Positions 10,530 through 21,378 of a stretch of 64,000 nucleotides of DNA are shown piece by piece. Origin of the DNA: Muricea muricata (lineage: Eukaryota > Cnidaria > Anthozoa > Malacalcyonacea > Plexauridae); assembly GCA_963855995.1 (NCBI GenBank), contig OY979718.1, positions 21,940,282 to 22,004,281 on the forward strand, written 5' to 3'. The notes under the pieces are model-generated. The model did not search any database. It saw only the letters and a program-made list of their open reading frames with translations, and was not told the origin of the DNA. Every line of letters starts with the position of its first letter. The stretch's first letter is position 1. The position numbers were made by a program, and so were the translations under genes.

Positions 10530-12900
10530 CGTCGCATGGGTGTGACTGGATGAAAGTTTGCCTTGATGGATTGCGGAAAGCTTTTAAAATACTTACACTT
10601 TCGAGTCGGGGCTTGAAGTCAAGGGCTTGATGTTGATTCAGAGTTAAAGAGTTTGTAAATTCAAGTATAGTTTTAACGCCCTCAAACAATACATTTAATT
10701 AACCTTTGAAACCTTGATTGATATGCTCAGCGTCTAAACTATATTATCAATATTATTTTGGTGCTGTAGTCATTATTGAGAACTAATTACGATTGTAGGT
10801 GAGTTTAGAAGCAATCAAATATTAAGGTGAAAGGCCAAGTTCATTAATAAACAATGTACTGCATGGACTCAAATACAACCTTTATTGGGTTGTTAGGACT
10901 GATAGTTATACGCGTTGTTACGTAATGAATTATTTCTGCGTTACAAACGTCAGCGGTAGAATTTTAAGGATGAACTATAAGATAACATTTTACCGAGTGG
11001 CGTTGAGTGTTTTTCTTGCCAAGACAATCAACGCGATCGTTTTGTACTGCTATTTTTGCTAATAAAGAAACTTATATCATCGCGAAAACACTCAAGGCTA
11101 AAAATACCAAGCTCTTTGTACGGAATTTATTAAGCAAGATTATATATCCATGCAAGATAAATTTTATTCGATTACTTTTTGCATTTGGCTTGGATGCATG
11201 TGATTGCTAGATTATTACTTAGATGTCAGCACTGAAATTGCTATTTTCTGTGAATCAGTGATGAATATTTATTTCATAATGACTTAAATTTAACTGTCAG
11301 TGGTAAACGTCAAAAATAAGGGTGCAGTTCGATCACATGTTGTTTGCTGTTTCCAAATCTGACAGTGACCAACTGTTGCTTTGCTGTAATCTTTACGTTT
11401 CAAACTACTCGTTTCAAACTATCAAGTTTGGTACCAAGACATGAAGACAAGGACTTAAAGTGTGTTGAGCATTGGATGAATTTGCATTCAATTGATTTGA
11501 TTAAACTTCCAAGGCGAAGGCAATATAGTCTTATTATAACATTTTGAATGCCGTGGACAAAATCATCACTCTAATTTCTTGTCAGCATGCACACGCGTAA
11601 CACCACGCCCATACACGAGCACCCATTGCTTATCTAATGTTGGACTAGTGGTGCTGTGTTTTTTTTGCATGGGTCTCTTTACTGCATTTCAACGTCTGTA
11701 GAGCTAGCTCATATTAAGTGGGGAGTTCGATTCACGTCATGACTGAATCGCGTGCATGTGATGAGGCTACTTTTTAACCCCAGATAAGCTGGGGTTAAAA
11801 ACATTTCATGTGTGAAAAACGCATTTTACTGTTGGATGAAAATCTCCAACTGTACGATGGAAACGAAATTTTACTTTCATAGTGTATATTTGCATATATT
11901 TGAGGAGTTGAAAAAGTACAGATTATAAAAGTAAACTTCTGAATTCCATTCCAATTCGTATGTGAACAACGCAATGCCGTTACCATGGTGATAAAGATCC
12001 ATTGTTATAAAGGAAACTGAATATGCATTATAATTGCATAAAAAACAACAAGAGGAAATAAACTGGCTGGTGGCATCACTTTAGACTAAAAGTATACTTT
12101 TAAAGAGTAGACATACCAACAATACTCTAATACTGGACCAGCAAAGTTTAAATTGTGCGTAGTGTATAAATATACGCGGCACGATATGTAGAACAAAGAA
12201 ACTTTAAGAGTAATTTGAAGCACTAAAGATCAACATATTGGCCGTTGGTATCGGCAGCAAGTTTCGATGCATGAGAAACATACGTCATTCTTTTTTGACA
12301 TTTTGCCCAACTCTCAATATTTGTTGCTGGTATGTTGAAACGACACTTAATATCTCTATGAAAGATATTTTATTCAAAAAAGAAGAACGTTTTTCTTCTG
12401 TAAGAATGACGGAATCAATCCATCTAGATATCATTGATTAAATATCCACATTAACTATAATACTCGTTTATTCACACATTCTTTGATGAAGCGGTCATTT
12501 AAAAAATATTTAATTTATCATATGTAGAGCAAAAACACAATATAGAATTAAATTAACTTTAAACTAAATCTCACTATGTGGGTTAAGAGTTTCGTCGGGA
12601 ACTGAACGACTTCAAAATACGTATATTTTGGAATGATATCCGGAAAGTTACATAAATGCGAAAATATTACATTGTTCCTGGCGCACTGTTCATACAAAAA
12701 ATGTAACCACCACTTGAAGGCTATATAATTTACGCGATCGATATTTGTGGCAGCTTAATTGTCGTACGATATGATGATTCTGCAGTATATTAAAACCACT
12801 ACCAACGAAACTGCAGAATATAAGGAAAGGCAAAAGAGTACTACAACAAAGCTAATCAGAAACGAAGACTTGTAAGAAACGTTGGTGTGATACATATAAG
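10530..12900. other. Upstream intergenic region of the peptide-precursor gene
   Basis: No gene recognised. Open frames such as 11007-11210 and 11344-11547 lack exon signals. Apart from the hairpin at 11771-11801, no repeat family was identified. Confidence 0.45.
11771..11801. repeat. Perfect 13-bp-stem hairpin
   Basis: TTTTTAACCCCAG and CTGGGGTTAAAAA flank the five-base loop ATAAG. It is isolated in intergenic DNA with no associated gene. Confidence 0.85.
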
Positions 12901-12917
12901 ATGTATAATGCCACTGG

Positions 12918-12999
12918 CATTTATTTATTTACAAGCTTTGTCAGATCTGACCGGTGATCCCCACAGAGCTCATTGCTCCATTAACAGGGTACCTAAATT
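12918..12999 (-). repeat. LINE 3' end (first copy)
   Basis: The sequence ACAAGCTTTGTCAGATCTGA...CATTGCTCCATTAACAGGGTACCT preceded by TTTATTTATTTA is shared with 26252-26340. Read on the minus strand it is a 3' tail ending in (TAAA)n, as in CR1/L2-type retrotransposons. Confidence 0.65.
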
Positions 13000-13690
13000 T
13001 AAGTACGAACAATATTTACAAGATTGCTATTATTCGTTGTCCTCGGAAAGATAATTGGATAAATGAACATACGAAACTGCATGTTCAAGGGATCGTTTTT
13101 TAACCTATATTTCGAGACTTTGGCAACAACGAAAGCGAGAAACTTTTTACTTTGACGTTTGTAGACAAAAACGAGCTTGAGCTAATATTTTGAGCTAAAT
13201 CAATAGAGAGAGGTACTCTTGTGGCGTTGGAGGCAAAAACTTTAAATGCTTATAGCGTGATTCAGGTTCTCCTTAAAATAAATAGTAAAAAAGACCTCTT
13301 AGAAATTTTTTTCGTACTTGCTGTGAAAGATATCTCAATTGACTAAAAAACATTAATATTTTTTCACATATTTATTTCACGTTTTTCACATCTACCATTA
13401 CCAAATACGTCAAAAACAGGAACATTTTTACGATGAAATTAAGCATTTTTATCCCTTTTTAAATTTCCATTCGTATTATATTTTAGTTCCAAATTGGATT
13501 TAATCATAAATTATAAAACGATTTTTTGATTGAAAATATATCGAAAATTATATAAGTCTGGCAGAGTTTGCAACATAATTTGTGAATTTTTGTAGCTAAT
13601 TTGCTCACTGCATGGTGCTTTAATTGTATATCACAATTATTCAATAACTAGTTTTGTTTTCGACTATTTTTTTAACAATATTCCAGTAAA
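13000..13690. other. No gene seen
   Basis: AT-rich, without splice-consistent exons or recognised repeats. Confidence 0.4.
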
Positions 13691-13699
13691 GAAATTCCC

Positions 13700-14330
13700 A
13701 AACAAAACTCATGCCTTTCTCAAGACGACACAAAAACCTCATTTGGCTACAAATAGTAAGAGAGCGACAAAGGAATTGAAATTCTCTCAAGATAGAATAT
13801 TTCCATCCCATTTCGTCCACATCGATATATACATTAATCCTGACTTGCCATTTTGTTTCTCGATACATAGTTGTAGCAATCGGCTTCTTTGTCAAATGCA
13901 ACATTTGAATTTAGCGTAATTGCAAATTGAATACATTTGACTTAGAGAAATCTCCGTCATGTTTTCATTGAAATGAGACTAAATATAGCCCAAATTAGGT
14001 AAATTAAACTTTGTTGCCAGTTTTTCTTTTAGCTTAGCTGGTACCTTTTCAAGACGACACAAAAAACTTTAACAACGCCCTAGAAACAATTTAGGCTATA
14101 AAATTTTAAACAAGTTGGCATGAAATTTTCTTTACAGATTATCAACTCATTTTGTCCACGTCGATAATAATTGCTTTAACATAGTCGAATAGATTTTAGG
14201 AATAGTTGTGGCAATAAGGTTCTTTATCAAACACAACATTTTGTAATTGCAAATTAAATATATTTGAGTCTGAGAGATCTCCGACATGCTTTCACTGAAA
14301 TGGGGCTCAATATAGTCCATCAGAGTACAA
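13700..14330. repeat. Diverged tandem duplication (two units of about 300 bp)
   Basis: Blocks of 13715-14000 recur in order in 14045-14325: TCAAGACGACACAAAAA, ATTTTGTCCAC(A/G)TCGAT, AGTTGT(A/G)GCAAT, GTAATTGCAAATT and GAGA(A/T)(A/C)TCTCCG(T/A)CATG. Both units have many stop codons on the minus strand, so they are not read as intact exons. The origin of the unit is unknown. Confidence 0.7.
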
Positions 14331-15290
14331 TGTATGTAATATTTAATGTTTATCTTTGTTAACTTCTTCATCTCTTATATTTGATAACTTCTTCAGTGCA
14401 AAATATACGTGAGAAATAAAAAATGAAAGAAAAAATACCCGAGTCTCCTTTGCTGGATATGCACTACATGATTTGCCGTAGTACAGGTTACGCACTGGCG
14501 TATTTACATTATCTGTGTGTCGCTCCTCTGTAGACTATATGATTATAAGGAGGAGTCACTGCAAAACAGAAACACAAGATGGTGTCCTAGAGCGCTACCT
14601 TGTGGAAATCATATATTTGAAATCTCTTTATAAGTGTCTTTACTCAGTTCCTATCATTATGAAAAGGTTCCTAGGAATAATGTACTTATGGTAATGTTAA
14701 TTTATAGTCGTCCAACGCCTTCGTTTCGATTGGAATTCAAAAGAAATCTTGTAAAAAGAGATCACACAGAATGCCTTTGTATGATTTAAAAATCTCTCAG
14801 AACAGTGAAGTTCCAGAGTCTCGTGAAGTATCGAGTTCCGACATCTTCTTATCTTCTTTATTGTGAGAACGGAATTTCTCTCATACTATTTAGAAAATAT
14901 ATTCTATTTCCATGAGATACAAGAGAGACCGCACAAGATGAGAGCCTCAAATTTAAAACGCTGCATGAATGTGAATAAACTGAATAAAATTTCAGTCAAT
15001 CCTTAATCAAAAGGTAACACAAACAGTTATTATCAGCCGTCATTATTTTATACGTGTTTAACTAGTGCAAAAAACGTTTCTACAAAATATTTTTTGGTGG
15101 TTACGTATGTGACATATAACAATATTTTTACAAAAGATTTTTCAATGTGTGACATGCACAGAAAATTGTTTCACAAAACATTTGTATAACGCCTTAAATA
15201 ATACCCACAAGGATCTCTTTTCGCAAAAAGAGATACCAAGTTTCATTCAAATCCCATTAAACCATCAAATTCCACAAAACGATTGTACTC
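14331..15290. other. No gene seen
   Basis: No supported exon or named repeat. Pairs of short direct repeats occur but none extends beyond about 20 bp. Confidence 0.4.
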
Positions 15291-15299
15291 CAGTGGCCT

Positions 15300-15640
15300 C
15301 GAACACGCCCAGCTGCAGGGATAATCTCCAGGGTCTGACATTAACTCATTTAAATGTACGGCCCATTTCCTGCAATTGCAAGAACTTGTTACTACAAATA
15401 AAATTGACGTCCTTTCTATTTCTAAGACATGGCTGAAAACGACGGTGACAAACAAGGAACTTGAAGCTGAGGGTTTAAATTACATCGCCTGAACCGTTTA
15501 CACAAGTGAGGCGGTAGTGTCTGTGCATGTGTACGAAAAAACATGCATGAAGTCGTCATTGATTAAAGAACTTACTCAGATTCAAGTCACGTTTTCTCTG
15601 TGTCTCTTACCGTCCTCCTGATTGCTCTCTTGATTGCTTT
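15300..15640 (+). pseudogene. LINE endonuclease N-terminal fragment
   Basis: Frames on the plus strand read THLNVR followed, after a frameshift, by DVLSISKTWL, then a stop near 15494. This matches the start of the exonuclease/endonuclease/phosphatase domain of CR1/L2-type LINEs, where HLNVRSL and DVLAISETWL-type motifs are conserved. It is truncated and frameshifted, with no RT attached. It borders the left side of the capsid-bearing element. Confidence 0.6.
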
Positions 15641-15662
15641 GAAATATCTTCTGCTTTTAATT

Positions 15663-16111
15663 ACTTCCTGAAAACAATTTTACAGCTATATATGCGTTGC
15701 TTAGCATTTGATAATTCCAAGCCGTGAACATGCTGCACAATAATTCCCAGCAATAAATATGAGTTTCTTATCCTCAGATGCTGTTGAGATTTAGCGGTTT
15801 TCTCAAGCAAAATAGAGCTGCAATTACCACTCAAAGATACACATTTACTTAATCTTACATTTCTGGGCTTTCGGCTAAATGATCGTCGTTTCTCTGGACG
15901 TTTATTTAGCGATTTGCCCCTACGATTTGCTGAGACTTCAAGACTTGTCTCTTTTGCCATTTCTCTCTCTCTCAATGTTAAATTTTTCCATGGCTCTGTT
16001 GTATCTTTTCATTTCATCTTTGTAACCATTTTCGTCAAACTTTTTAAACAAAAACCCAGCTCCTGTGGATGCCGAGGCGTTAAAAATTCCACTTGTAACG
16101 GTACTTGCCAT
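15663..16111 (-). pseudogene. Unknown protein of the capsid-bearing element, broken
   Basis: A minus-strand frame starts MASTVTSGIFNASAS at 16111, followed by a charged helical stretch rich in K, R, E and Q, and stops at 15906. Coding-like sequence seems to continue in other frames towards 15663. It lies 3' of the small membrane-protein gene on the same strand, starting next to its end, so the two were probably co-transcribed. The N terminus is serine/threonine-rich with a short glycine-alanine patch. The function is unknown; a virion or scaffold role is only a guess from position. Confidence 0.45.
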
Positions 16112-16328
16112 AATTTATTTACTTTTTGAATGGTAACGATGGTAATGATAACGAGTAACGCTCCGCCTCCGACGGCCGCTACCAGTTTAAAAATTCTTTG
16201 CGCTATTGTTGGAACTCCGAGATCATCCCCAAATATTTTTTACCTGCCACCGCAGCACCAACGGCTCCGAGCGTAATAAGTCCGGCATTGTAAACTTCAT
16301 TCATTAACTCTTCTATCGTTAAAGACAT
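16112..16328 (-). pseudogene. Small membrane protein of the capsid-bearing element, frameshifted
   Basis: It starts MSLTIEELMNEVYNAG at 16328. An alanine/glycine/valine-rich stretch follows, then a frameshift near KKYLG, and in the next frame a strongly hydrophobic helix (LLVIITIVTI) close to the C terminus. About 70 residues with one or two membrane segments. It is divergent from the coiled-coil gene, whose start is only about 33 bp away. The family was not named; small membrane proteins next to capsid genes are common in Polintons, virophages and adenovirus-like elements. Confidence 0.5.
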
Positions 16329-16361
16329 TCTCTTACTTTATTTGTTCACCAAAAGTGTAAG
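16329..16361. promoter_or_regulatory. Bidirectional promoter region of the capsid-bearing element
   Basis: Only 33 bp separate the divergent start codons at 16328 (minus) and 16362 (plus). The stretch is AT-rich, so both transcripts must start within or very near it. No specific box was recognised. Confidence 0.4.
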
Positions 16362-17065
16362 ATGGGTTTTAACCTTAGCAAGGGCGACGGTAAATTTTCA
16401 AATCAGGTGTTTAAAAGTTAAAAGTAACGGTAAACGCCTAGGGTAAGGTTAACGGTGCAGAATTTGATGTAACCAAAATTATAATTCTTAAAGGTAAAAA
16501 AATTGGGTTTTTTCGGATAACAAATTATATGAATCTCTTATAAATGAATTTAAAGATCTTCTTAAGAAAGCACAGGCGGAACATAAAAAACGGCAGTATA
16601 GCAGCGGTGGAAGAAGCACTACAGGACGTGGAAACAAATGATGAACTTGCGAACTCCGTGATAAAAAGCAGCATTTCAGAATTGGAATCATATATTGATG
16701 AAGTTGCTACCAGTATAGAAAACCGTATTGCTGATATGAAAAAGCAACGTGATGATGATGATGATAAAGTAACCATTGTATGGCAAAAAATTAGAGAATT
16801 TAGAGGGATTACAAAAACAGCAGATCATAATCTTGACAAAGATGCTTTAAAAACACAGGAAATTTATTTTCGTGATCTTGCAAAAGAAGAACTCAACAAG
16901 ATATTAGCGGCGTTATTTAAAGAATTTGCTGACGTTTCTGAGTTAAAAGCAGATGAAATAAGATTAAGGCAAAGCCAACGTTCTGAGAGCGAACAGGCAC
17001 AAAGCATAGTTGAAGAAGAAGCACAAAAATACGACTTAACAAGATTTCAGAGGTTTAAACAGTAG
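16362..17065 (+). pseudogene. Coiled-coil protein of the capsid-bearing element, frameshifted
   Basis: The frame opens MGFNLSKGDGKFS at 16362, breaks near 16420, resumes in other frames (FDVTKIIILKG, then FKDLLKKAQAEHKKRQ) and ends with a long intact frame to 17065. The intact part, about 150 residues, is highly charged with heptad-like hydrophobic spacing (ELESYIDEVATSIENRI), a run of five aspartates and many Q/E/K, so a long coiled coil is likely. Three disruptions make it non-functional as read. It is first in the rightward block that leads to the capsid gene. The role is unknown; scaffold or minor virion protein is inference from position. Confidence 0.5.
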
Positions 17066-17076
17066 GCTAAAAAAAT

Positions 17077-17355
17077 TTGGGAGAAATATCTGTTGTTGCA
17101 ATATTCATCGGTGGTATTATCACCACAATAGTTACCAGTTTTAGAACTGTCGTAAAAAAGTATGCCAGGGCAGCTGGTAAATTTGCAAGGGCGCTCGCCG
17201 ATGTTGGAAAAACAGTAGCACCATTATTTGTAGCTCTTTTAAATTTAGCTGCAAAAATTATAACATTTGATGCGAAAGGCGTTGAGGTTTTGGCAAAAAA
17301 CCTGTGGATTTTGGCCATTGCCATCGCCTATGTGCTATATAAAAAAACACACTAA
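17077..17355 (+). CDS. Two-helix membrane protein of the capsid-bearing element
   Basis: A 92-codon open frame is intact, but its first codon is TTG; no ATG is present, so the original start was probably lost. It begins GEISVVAIFIGGIITTIVTS (membrane helix 1), continues through a basic, alanine-rich amphipathic middle, and ends with ILAIAIAYVLYKKTH (helix 2). It lies 11 bp after the coiled-coil gene and 3 bp before the capsid start at 17359, so it belongs to the same transcription block. A membrane-active minor virion protein would fit the location; that is inference. Confidence 0.5.
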   Translation: MGEISVVAIFIGGIITTIVTSFRTVVKKYARAAGKFARALADVGKTVAPLFVALLNLAAKIITFDAKGVEVLAKNLWILAIAIAYVLYKKTH

Positions 17356-17358
17356 TAA

Positions 17359-18571
17359 ATGAACAGAGTAGAGGAGCTTCAAGCCGGTTATAAAAAATCC
17401 TTATCATCAATCAAAGAACGTGTAAAATAGCATCTCTTATCAAAACGGATGCACATCCTGGAGATACTTATTACGTTCCAATACCAGCATTAGGACCATC
17501 ACAATGCATTATTCCTGACACGCTATGTTTGTCGTATAACTTTGAGAAGACAATGTCCTGGTTTTTAAATAATCTTGGAAGTTTATTAAAGGAAAAACTT
17601 GTTATTCTCATCGGAGATAAGGTTGTTTACGAAAACATTGGAGAAAACATGTTAGAGTTTTACAAAGATCTTTGGAAATCTGATGAAAAACGAGATAACA
17701 TGGCGGAATACGGATTGGCCAACGAAAACGCTAGAAAACTTATGTCGAAGAACGACAGTGGTACTAAAATTGCTAAAACAAATGGTGTGCTTCATGAAAC
17801 CATTGCCACTCTTTAGAAAAGAAAAAAATTCTTTTTGGAATAAATTTTATGTGATCACGGTCCATACGCTCCGTGCGGCATCAGCGACTTTCAGTTAATT
17901 TAGTATAGAATTACACTAGCAGCACCTAGTTCCATCATGAAAGCACAAGGCAGTGAGTCAGTGGGCAGTTACAAGTTGAAGTACATGCAACACGAATACG
18001 AAACCATAGAAGCAAAAGTTTGGCACAGGACGTAAGAGCCAGTTACGAGGTTGAAAGATCATTGGCATACGACTACTTAACGTTGTTAAAAACGTTGTCC
18101 TGGCGCAAAAGCAGCACAAGGAAAGTTATTGACATTAACATTTCAAAAAGAAGTTTTAAAGCGGTTATTTTGCTGTTTACCAAAGCAGGTGCTAAAGATA
18201 GTGAAAATTACCCATTTCCGAACATAACAAAGGTTAGCGTTACGGTGGAAGGAAATCCCAACGACATTTACAGTCTTATGCAACGTAAAATATATGACGA
18301 AGCTCGAAGATATTTCGGGACTAAAGATGTCAAGGACAACGTGTCGTGCAGGGAATACTATACCAACAAGTTTGCCATGGTCATTGACTTTCGAACGGTG
18401 GACGACGACACGGTGGTCGTAAGCGGAAGAAGACTCATGGGTACTCAGTCTGGAATTCTGTTAGAAATTGAAAAAGATGTGATAACGGAAAACTTAAATT
18501 GTCACATTATGGTGGTTGCAGATGGGTTGGTTAACAACGTTGACAAACAAACACAAAGCTTGGAATACTAA
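17359..18571 (+). pseudogene. Major capsid protein (double-jelly-roll type), endogenous, broken
   Basis: The frame starts MNRVEELQAGYKKSL at 17359, stops near 17430, resumes with YYVPIPALGP at about 17470 and runs to a stop at 17816. It shifts frame again near 17840 and 18020, then stays open for 183 codons to TAA at 18571. The C-terminal part includes PFPNITKVSVTVEGNPNDIY and HIMVVADGLV, beta-rich sequence of the type seen in the second jelly roll of Polinton, virophage and related capsid proteins. The unbroken length would be about 400 residues, short for a Polinton but fitting smaller elements. It is followed at once by the packaging ATPase gene, the usual pairing. Family assignment rests on pattern and context; a structure-based search would settle it. 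Confidence 0.6.
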
Positions 18572-19157
18572 ATGAAGACCCCATTTAACATGATAATAGT
18601 CGGAATGACGGGTTGTAGAAAAACTTACTATCTCCTAAAAATGTTGGAACATGAATATAAGGACATTTTAATTATATTTTTCTTATTTGTCCAACTTTCG
18701 AATATAACACAACATATCAGGAATGGAAGTTTAAAAACAATTCTCACGTTCTTGCAATCCTATGTGATCAGGACGACGTTGACATTTACCTCCAACGTGT
18801 TACCTAGTTTGCAAAAGGAACCAACAGCTTAATAATTCTGGATGATTGTGCCAGTTCGCAAGATGTTAAAAAAAGAACAAGCGAATTGGTAAAACTGGCC
18901 TTCAGCGTAAGACATTTTGGTTTGTCTACCATCGTTATCACACAGCAATTACATCCATTGCAAAACCTTATCGAGAAAATATATCCAGGTTAGTAACTTT
19001 TTACAATCCGAGTTTAAAGGGCATGAAACCTTATTTGACGAGTATTTGAAAGGTTGACAAAAAAGATGACATAATAAAAACTCTCAAAAACAACGACTAC
19101 GCGAGATTGGAAATTGAACTACGAAAACCATACGAACATAAGATTGTAATTGAGTAA
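18572..19157 (+). pseudogene. A32-type DNA-packaging ATPase, endogenous, broken
   Basis: ATG follows the capsid stop directly (TAAATG). The N terminus reads FNMIIVGMTGCRKTYYLLKM: a Walker A loop with arginine in place of the third glycine of GxxGxGKT. After a frameshift near 18830 comes SLIILDDCA, a Walker B motif, then FGLSTIVITQQ, the strand and glutamines typical of FtsK/HerA-type packaging ATPases, and after another shift FYNPS and a charged tail ending at TAA 19155-19157. About 195 residues, slightly short for the family. In Polintons, virophages and large DNA viruses this enzyme pumps genomes into capsids. The lost Walker glycine and frameshifts mean it cannot work as read. Confidence 0.7.
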
Positions 19158-19165
19158 AAATTTTC

Positions 19166-19187
19166 TAACCTATATATGTATAGGTTA
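19166..19187. terminator. Hairpin between convergent blocks of the element
   Basis: TAACCTATA and TATAGGTTA form a perfect nine-base stem around TATG, eight bases after the ATPase stop. It could end or process the rightward transcript; this is inference from position. Confidence 0.4.
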
Positions 19188-19217
19188 AAAAATAAAAATG
19201 TTTACTTAAAGAGAAAA

Positions 19218-19295
19218 ATGTTAATAATAATAACATTCTGTCTTACATTTTGTTTTGCTGTAATTGTGCTAACATATCCAATTACTGCATTTTAA
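19218..19295 (+). CDS. Tiny hydrophobic open frame, doubtful
   Basis: A 25-codon ATG frame reads MLIIITFCLTFCFAVIVL followed by TYPITAF: a single membrane helix. It lies between the convergent blocks and could be a small viral membrane peptide or chance in AT-rich DNA. Confidence 0.2.
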   Translation: MLIIITFCLTFCFAVIVLTYPITAF

Positions 19296-19345
19296 TCATA
19301 TCCATTATGGTAAAATATTCCTAATGTTTTGACACATTAAAACTG

Positions 19346-19734
19346 TTATTCTTCATTTTTGGAACACCTTTTCTCCACAATGTGTGCTCCCACGGTTACT
19401 CCACTGCTTAACAACCCAACCATGGGAATGTATGGTCTTATAAAACCAATCATTTTTTTACATCTCTTATTATTGGCAAGGTCATTTTCCAACGCCACGT
19501 TGTCCTTTGCGACTTCTAAAGATTTCATAAGTTCAGAACATTTTGTAATAAGTATGCTGGTTATTTGTTTATCACCTCATTTAGCTCAAGTTATCGATAT
19601 TCATCATAAACGTTCTTTAAAGCTTCATCAGATGCTTTTTGAGTATATTTCTCCGTGTGTTTAATTATTGCTGTAGCCAATCTTGAGAACTCTTCGTGAT
19701 AATTTAGTTCTGTTGATATAAATTTATCTTCCAT
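19346..19734 (-). pseudogene. Small membrane-anchored protein of the element, broken
   Basis: The minus-strand frame starts MEDKFISTELNYHEEFS at 19734 and reads about 45 charged residues before a stop. Coding resumes after about 100 bp as MKSLEVAKDNVALENDL and ends at 19346. The C-terminal part has a hydrophobic, glycine/serine-rich helix (PMVGLLSSGVTVGAHIV) followed by a basic tail. The predicted whole is about 130 residues: soluble helical N terminus and one C-terminal membrane segment. It is the last gene of the leftward block, downstream of the fibre. Function unknown. Confidence 0.4.
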
Positions 19735-19797
19735 TTACTAGATGGTTGCACTTTTTCTATGTAAAGATACGAGTCTTGTTTAACTAAGGTCTATGGC

Positions 19798-21272
19798 TCA
19801 GCCTGCAGCTTCGTTTTCAAAAAGCCAGGTAATTTTTTTACCTATAAACTTTGCCTCACTAACATGTGCAACCAGCCTTTGAAGTAAAAACTCGTTGGAT
19901 TGACCATCTTCGCCAACGCGCAAGACCTTCCGTAATTTATAACACTTCCCTGTAATTTCTAAAATACCCAGAAATGCAAATGTGCTTTCTGCTTCCTTTG
20001 TGAAAATAACCACCGCTAGCGTTATTCCGGGTATATTTAGTAAATGTTGTGCTGGAGCTACCGTAATGTTTTTAGTTGGTGAAAACATCAAAACCCGTTC
20101 CACCCGCATTCCCCGTAAAGAAAAACTTTTAACGTTTGGATCTGCGTAATATAAGGTCAAACTGATACTTGTAAATTGCTGCTGGTAAGTCCTTTAAAAA
20201 AAGAAGCAGTTAACTCAACGCCGCTGGCGTAACTTTTGAAAGTTACTGGTGGTAAAACGGTTGGATCTTCGTAAACCAACGTATAATTACTCGCGGTTCG
20301 CCCTGTAACACCAACACTTTCTTCTTAATGGCGGATTGTAACATTCGTGCCAACGACGGCGTGATGCTGTTTAAGGTTATTAAATGACCCGTTTCCAATG
20401 TGTTCTTATTTACTATCGCACCTCCTTGACTTGTCGAGGAAATGTCTTGACAAAACGCACCTGCATTAAAAGTAACGTCGTCGTAAAAACCATCTGCCCT
20501 AAGATCTATGTCTGCAATGGTGGTCGAAACATCCTTAAAAACACATTTTTTATCGTCTACGTATTTTTTGGTGGCGGCATCGTTGTTGTTGGTTGGTGTT
20601 GATAGGTTATAAACTTTGTGGTTGATATTTGAATTAATGTCCTGATCTTTTTGAACATATCTTCCGTCCGTATAATTTTTAGAGACTGTTGCTGTCGAGG
20701 GTGTTGGTGCAAGGTCAACTATCTCATGACCTCCCATACTAATATGATTTCGCAAAGTAAAACCATAGGCCGTTAAACCGTTGTTAAAATTTGCCTCAAC
20801 ATATTTTTCGGTTACTGGTTCGATTGGTCGTGTTGGATATGGTAAGTTGATGATTTTGTGTTGGGCCATGTTTATGTTGCCTTGCATGGTAAACATGTCT
20901 GACAATCCACTTGAAAAATTTGCATTACCCTTGTCTCCTTTAGGTTCATGTGGTCATACCGGTCCAGTATTTCCTTTGTCACCCTTTAAACCTTGTTGTC
21001 ATTTGTCTTCTTTTATTATGTCTCCTTTTGTCTCCATCTCCTTTAGAACCTTGAGATCCTGCCGGTCCTTGAGGCCCTGTTAATCTTTGCGGACCAATAT
21101 CTCCAGTGTCTCCCTTGGCTCCACTACCACTACCACCTGAGTAATGGGTATCAGCATACTCCGTAGTAACTGATTCGCTGTTTAACTCTGGATTTGGAAG
21201 ATTAAAAATTCTGTGTTCTGTCATGTTAATGTCGCTGTCAGACATATATTCATACCCATACGACAAACTCAT
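19798..21272 (-). pseudogene. Fibre protein with tail-fibre and collagen repeats, frameshifted
   Basis: On the minus strand from 21272 the frame starts MSLSYGYEYMSDSDINM and holds a repeat of the form D-x-N-M-x-x-H-x-I-x-N-L-P-x-P followed by VTxxYAD. Then come Gly-X-Y triplets (GDTGDIGP, GPQGPAGSQG) of a collagen-like shaft. After a break near 20950 a second frame (20905-20243) carries three more NLP/YVD-type repeats and a globular part. After another break near 20200 a 120-residue C-terminal domain ends at 19798. The repeats are those of phage and large-virus tail fibres, which trimerise and bind hosts. At about 490 residues this is the largest gene of the element. Frameshifts make it non-functional as read. 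Confidence 0.65.
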
Positions 21273-21378
21273 TATTTATTTTCTAATAAAAAATTTTTAA
21301 AATATGTTTATGAAAATTGTTTTAGTATGTTTTAAATAAAATTTTTAAATGAAAATACTTATAACTCATTCTTTTAGT

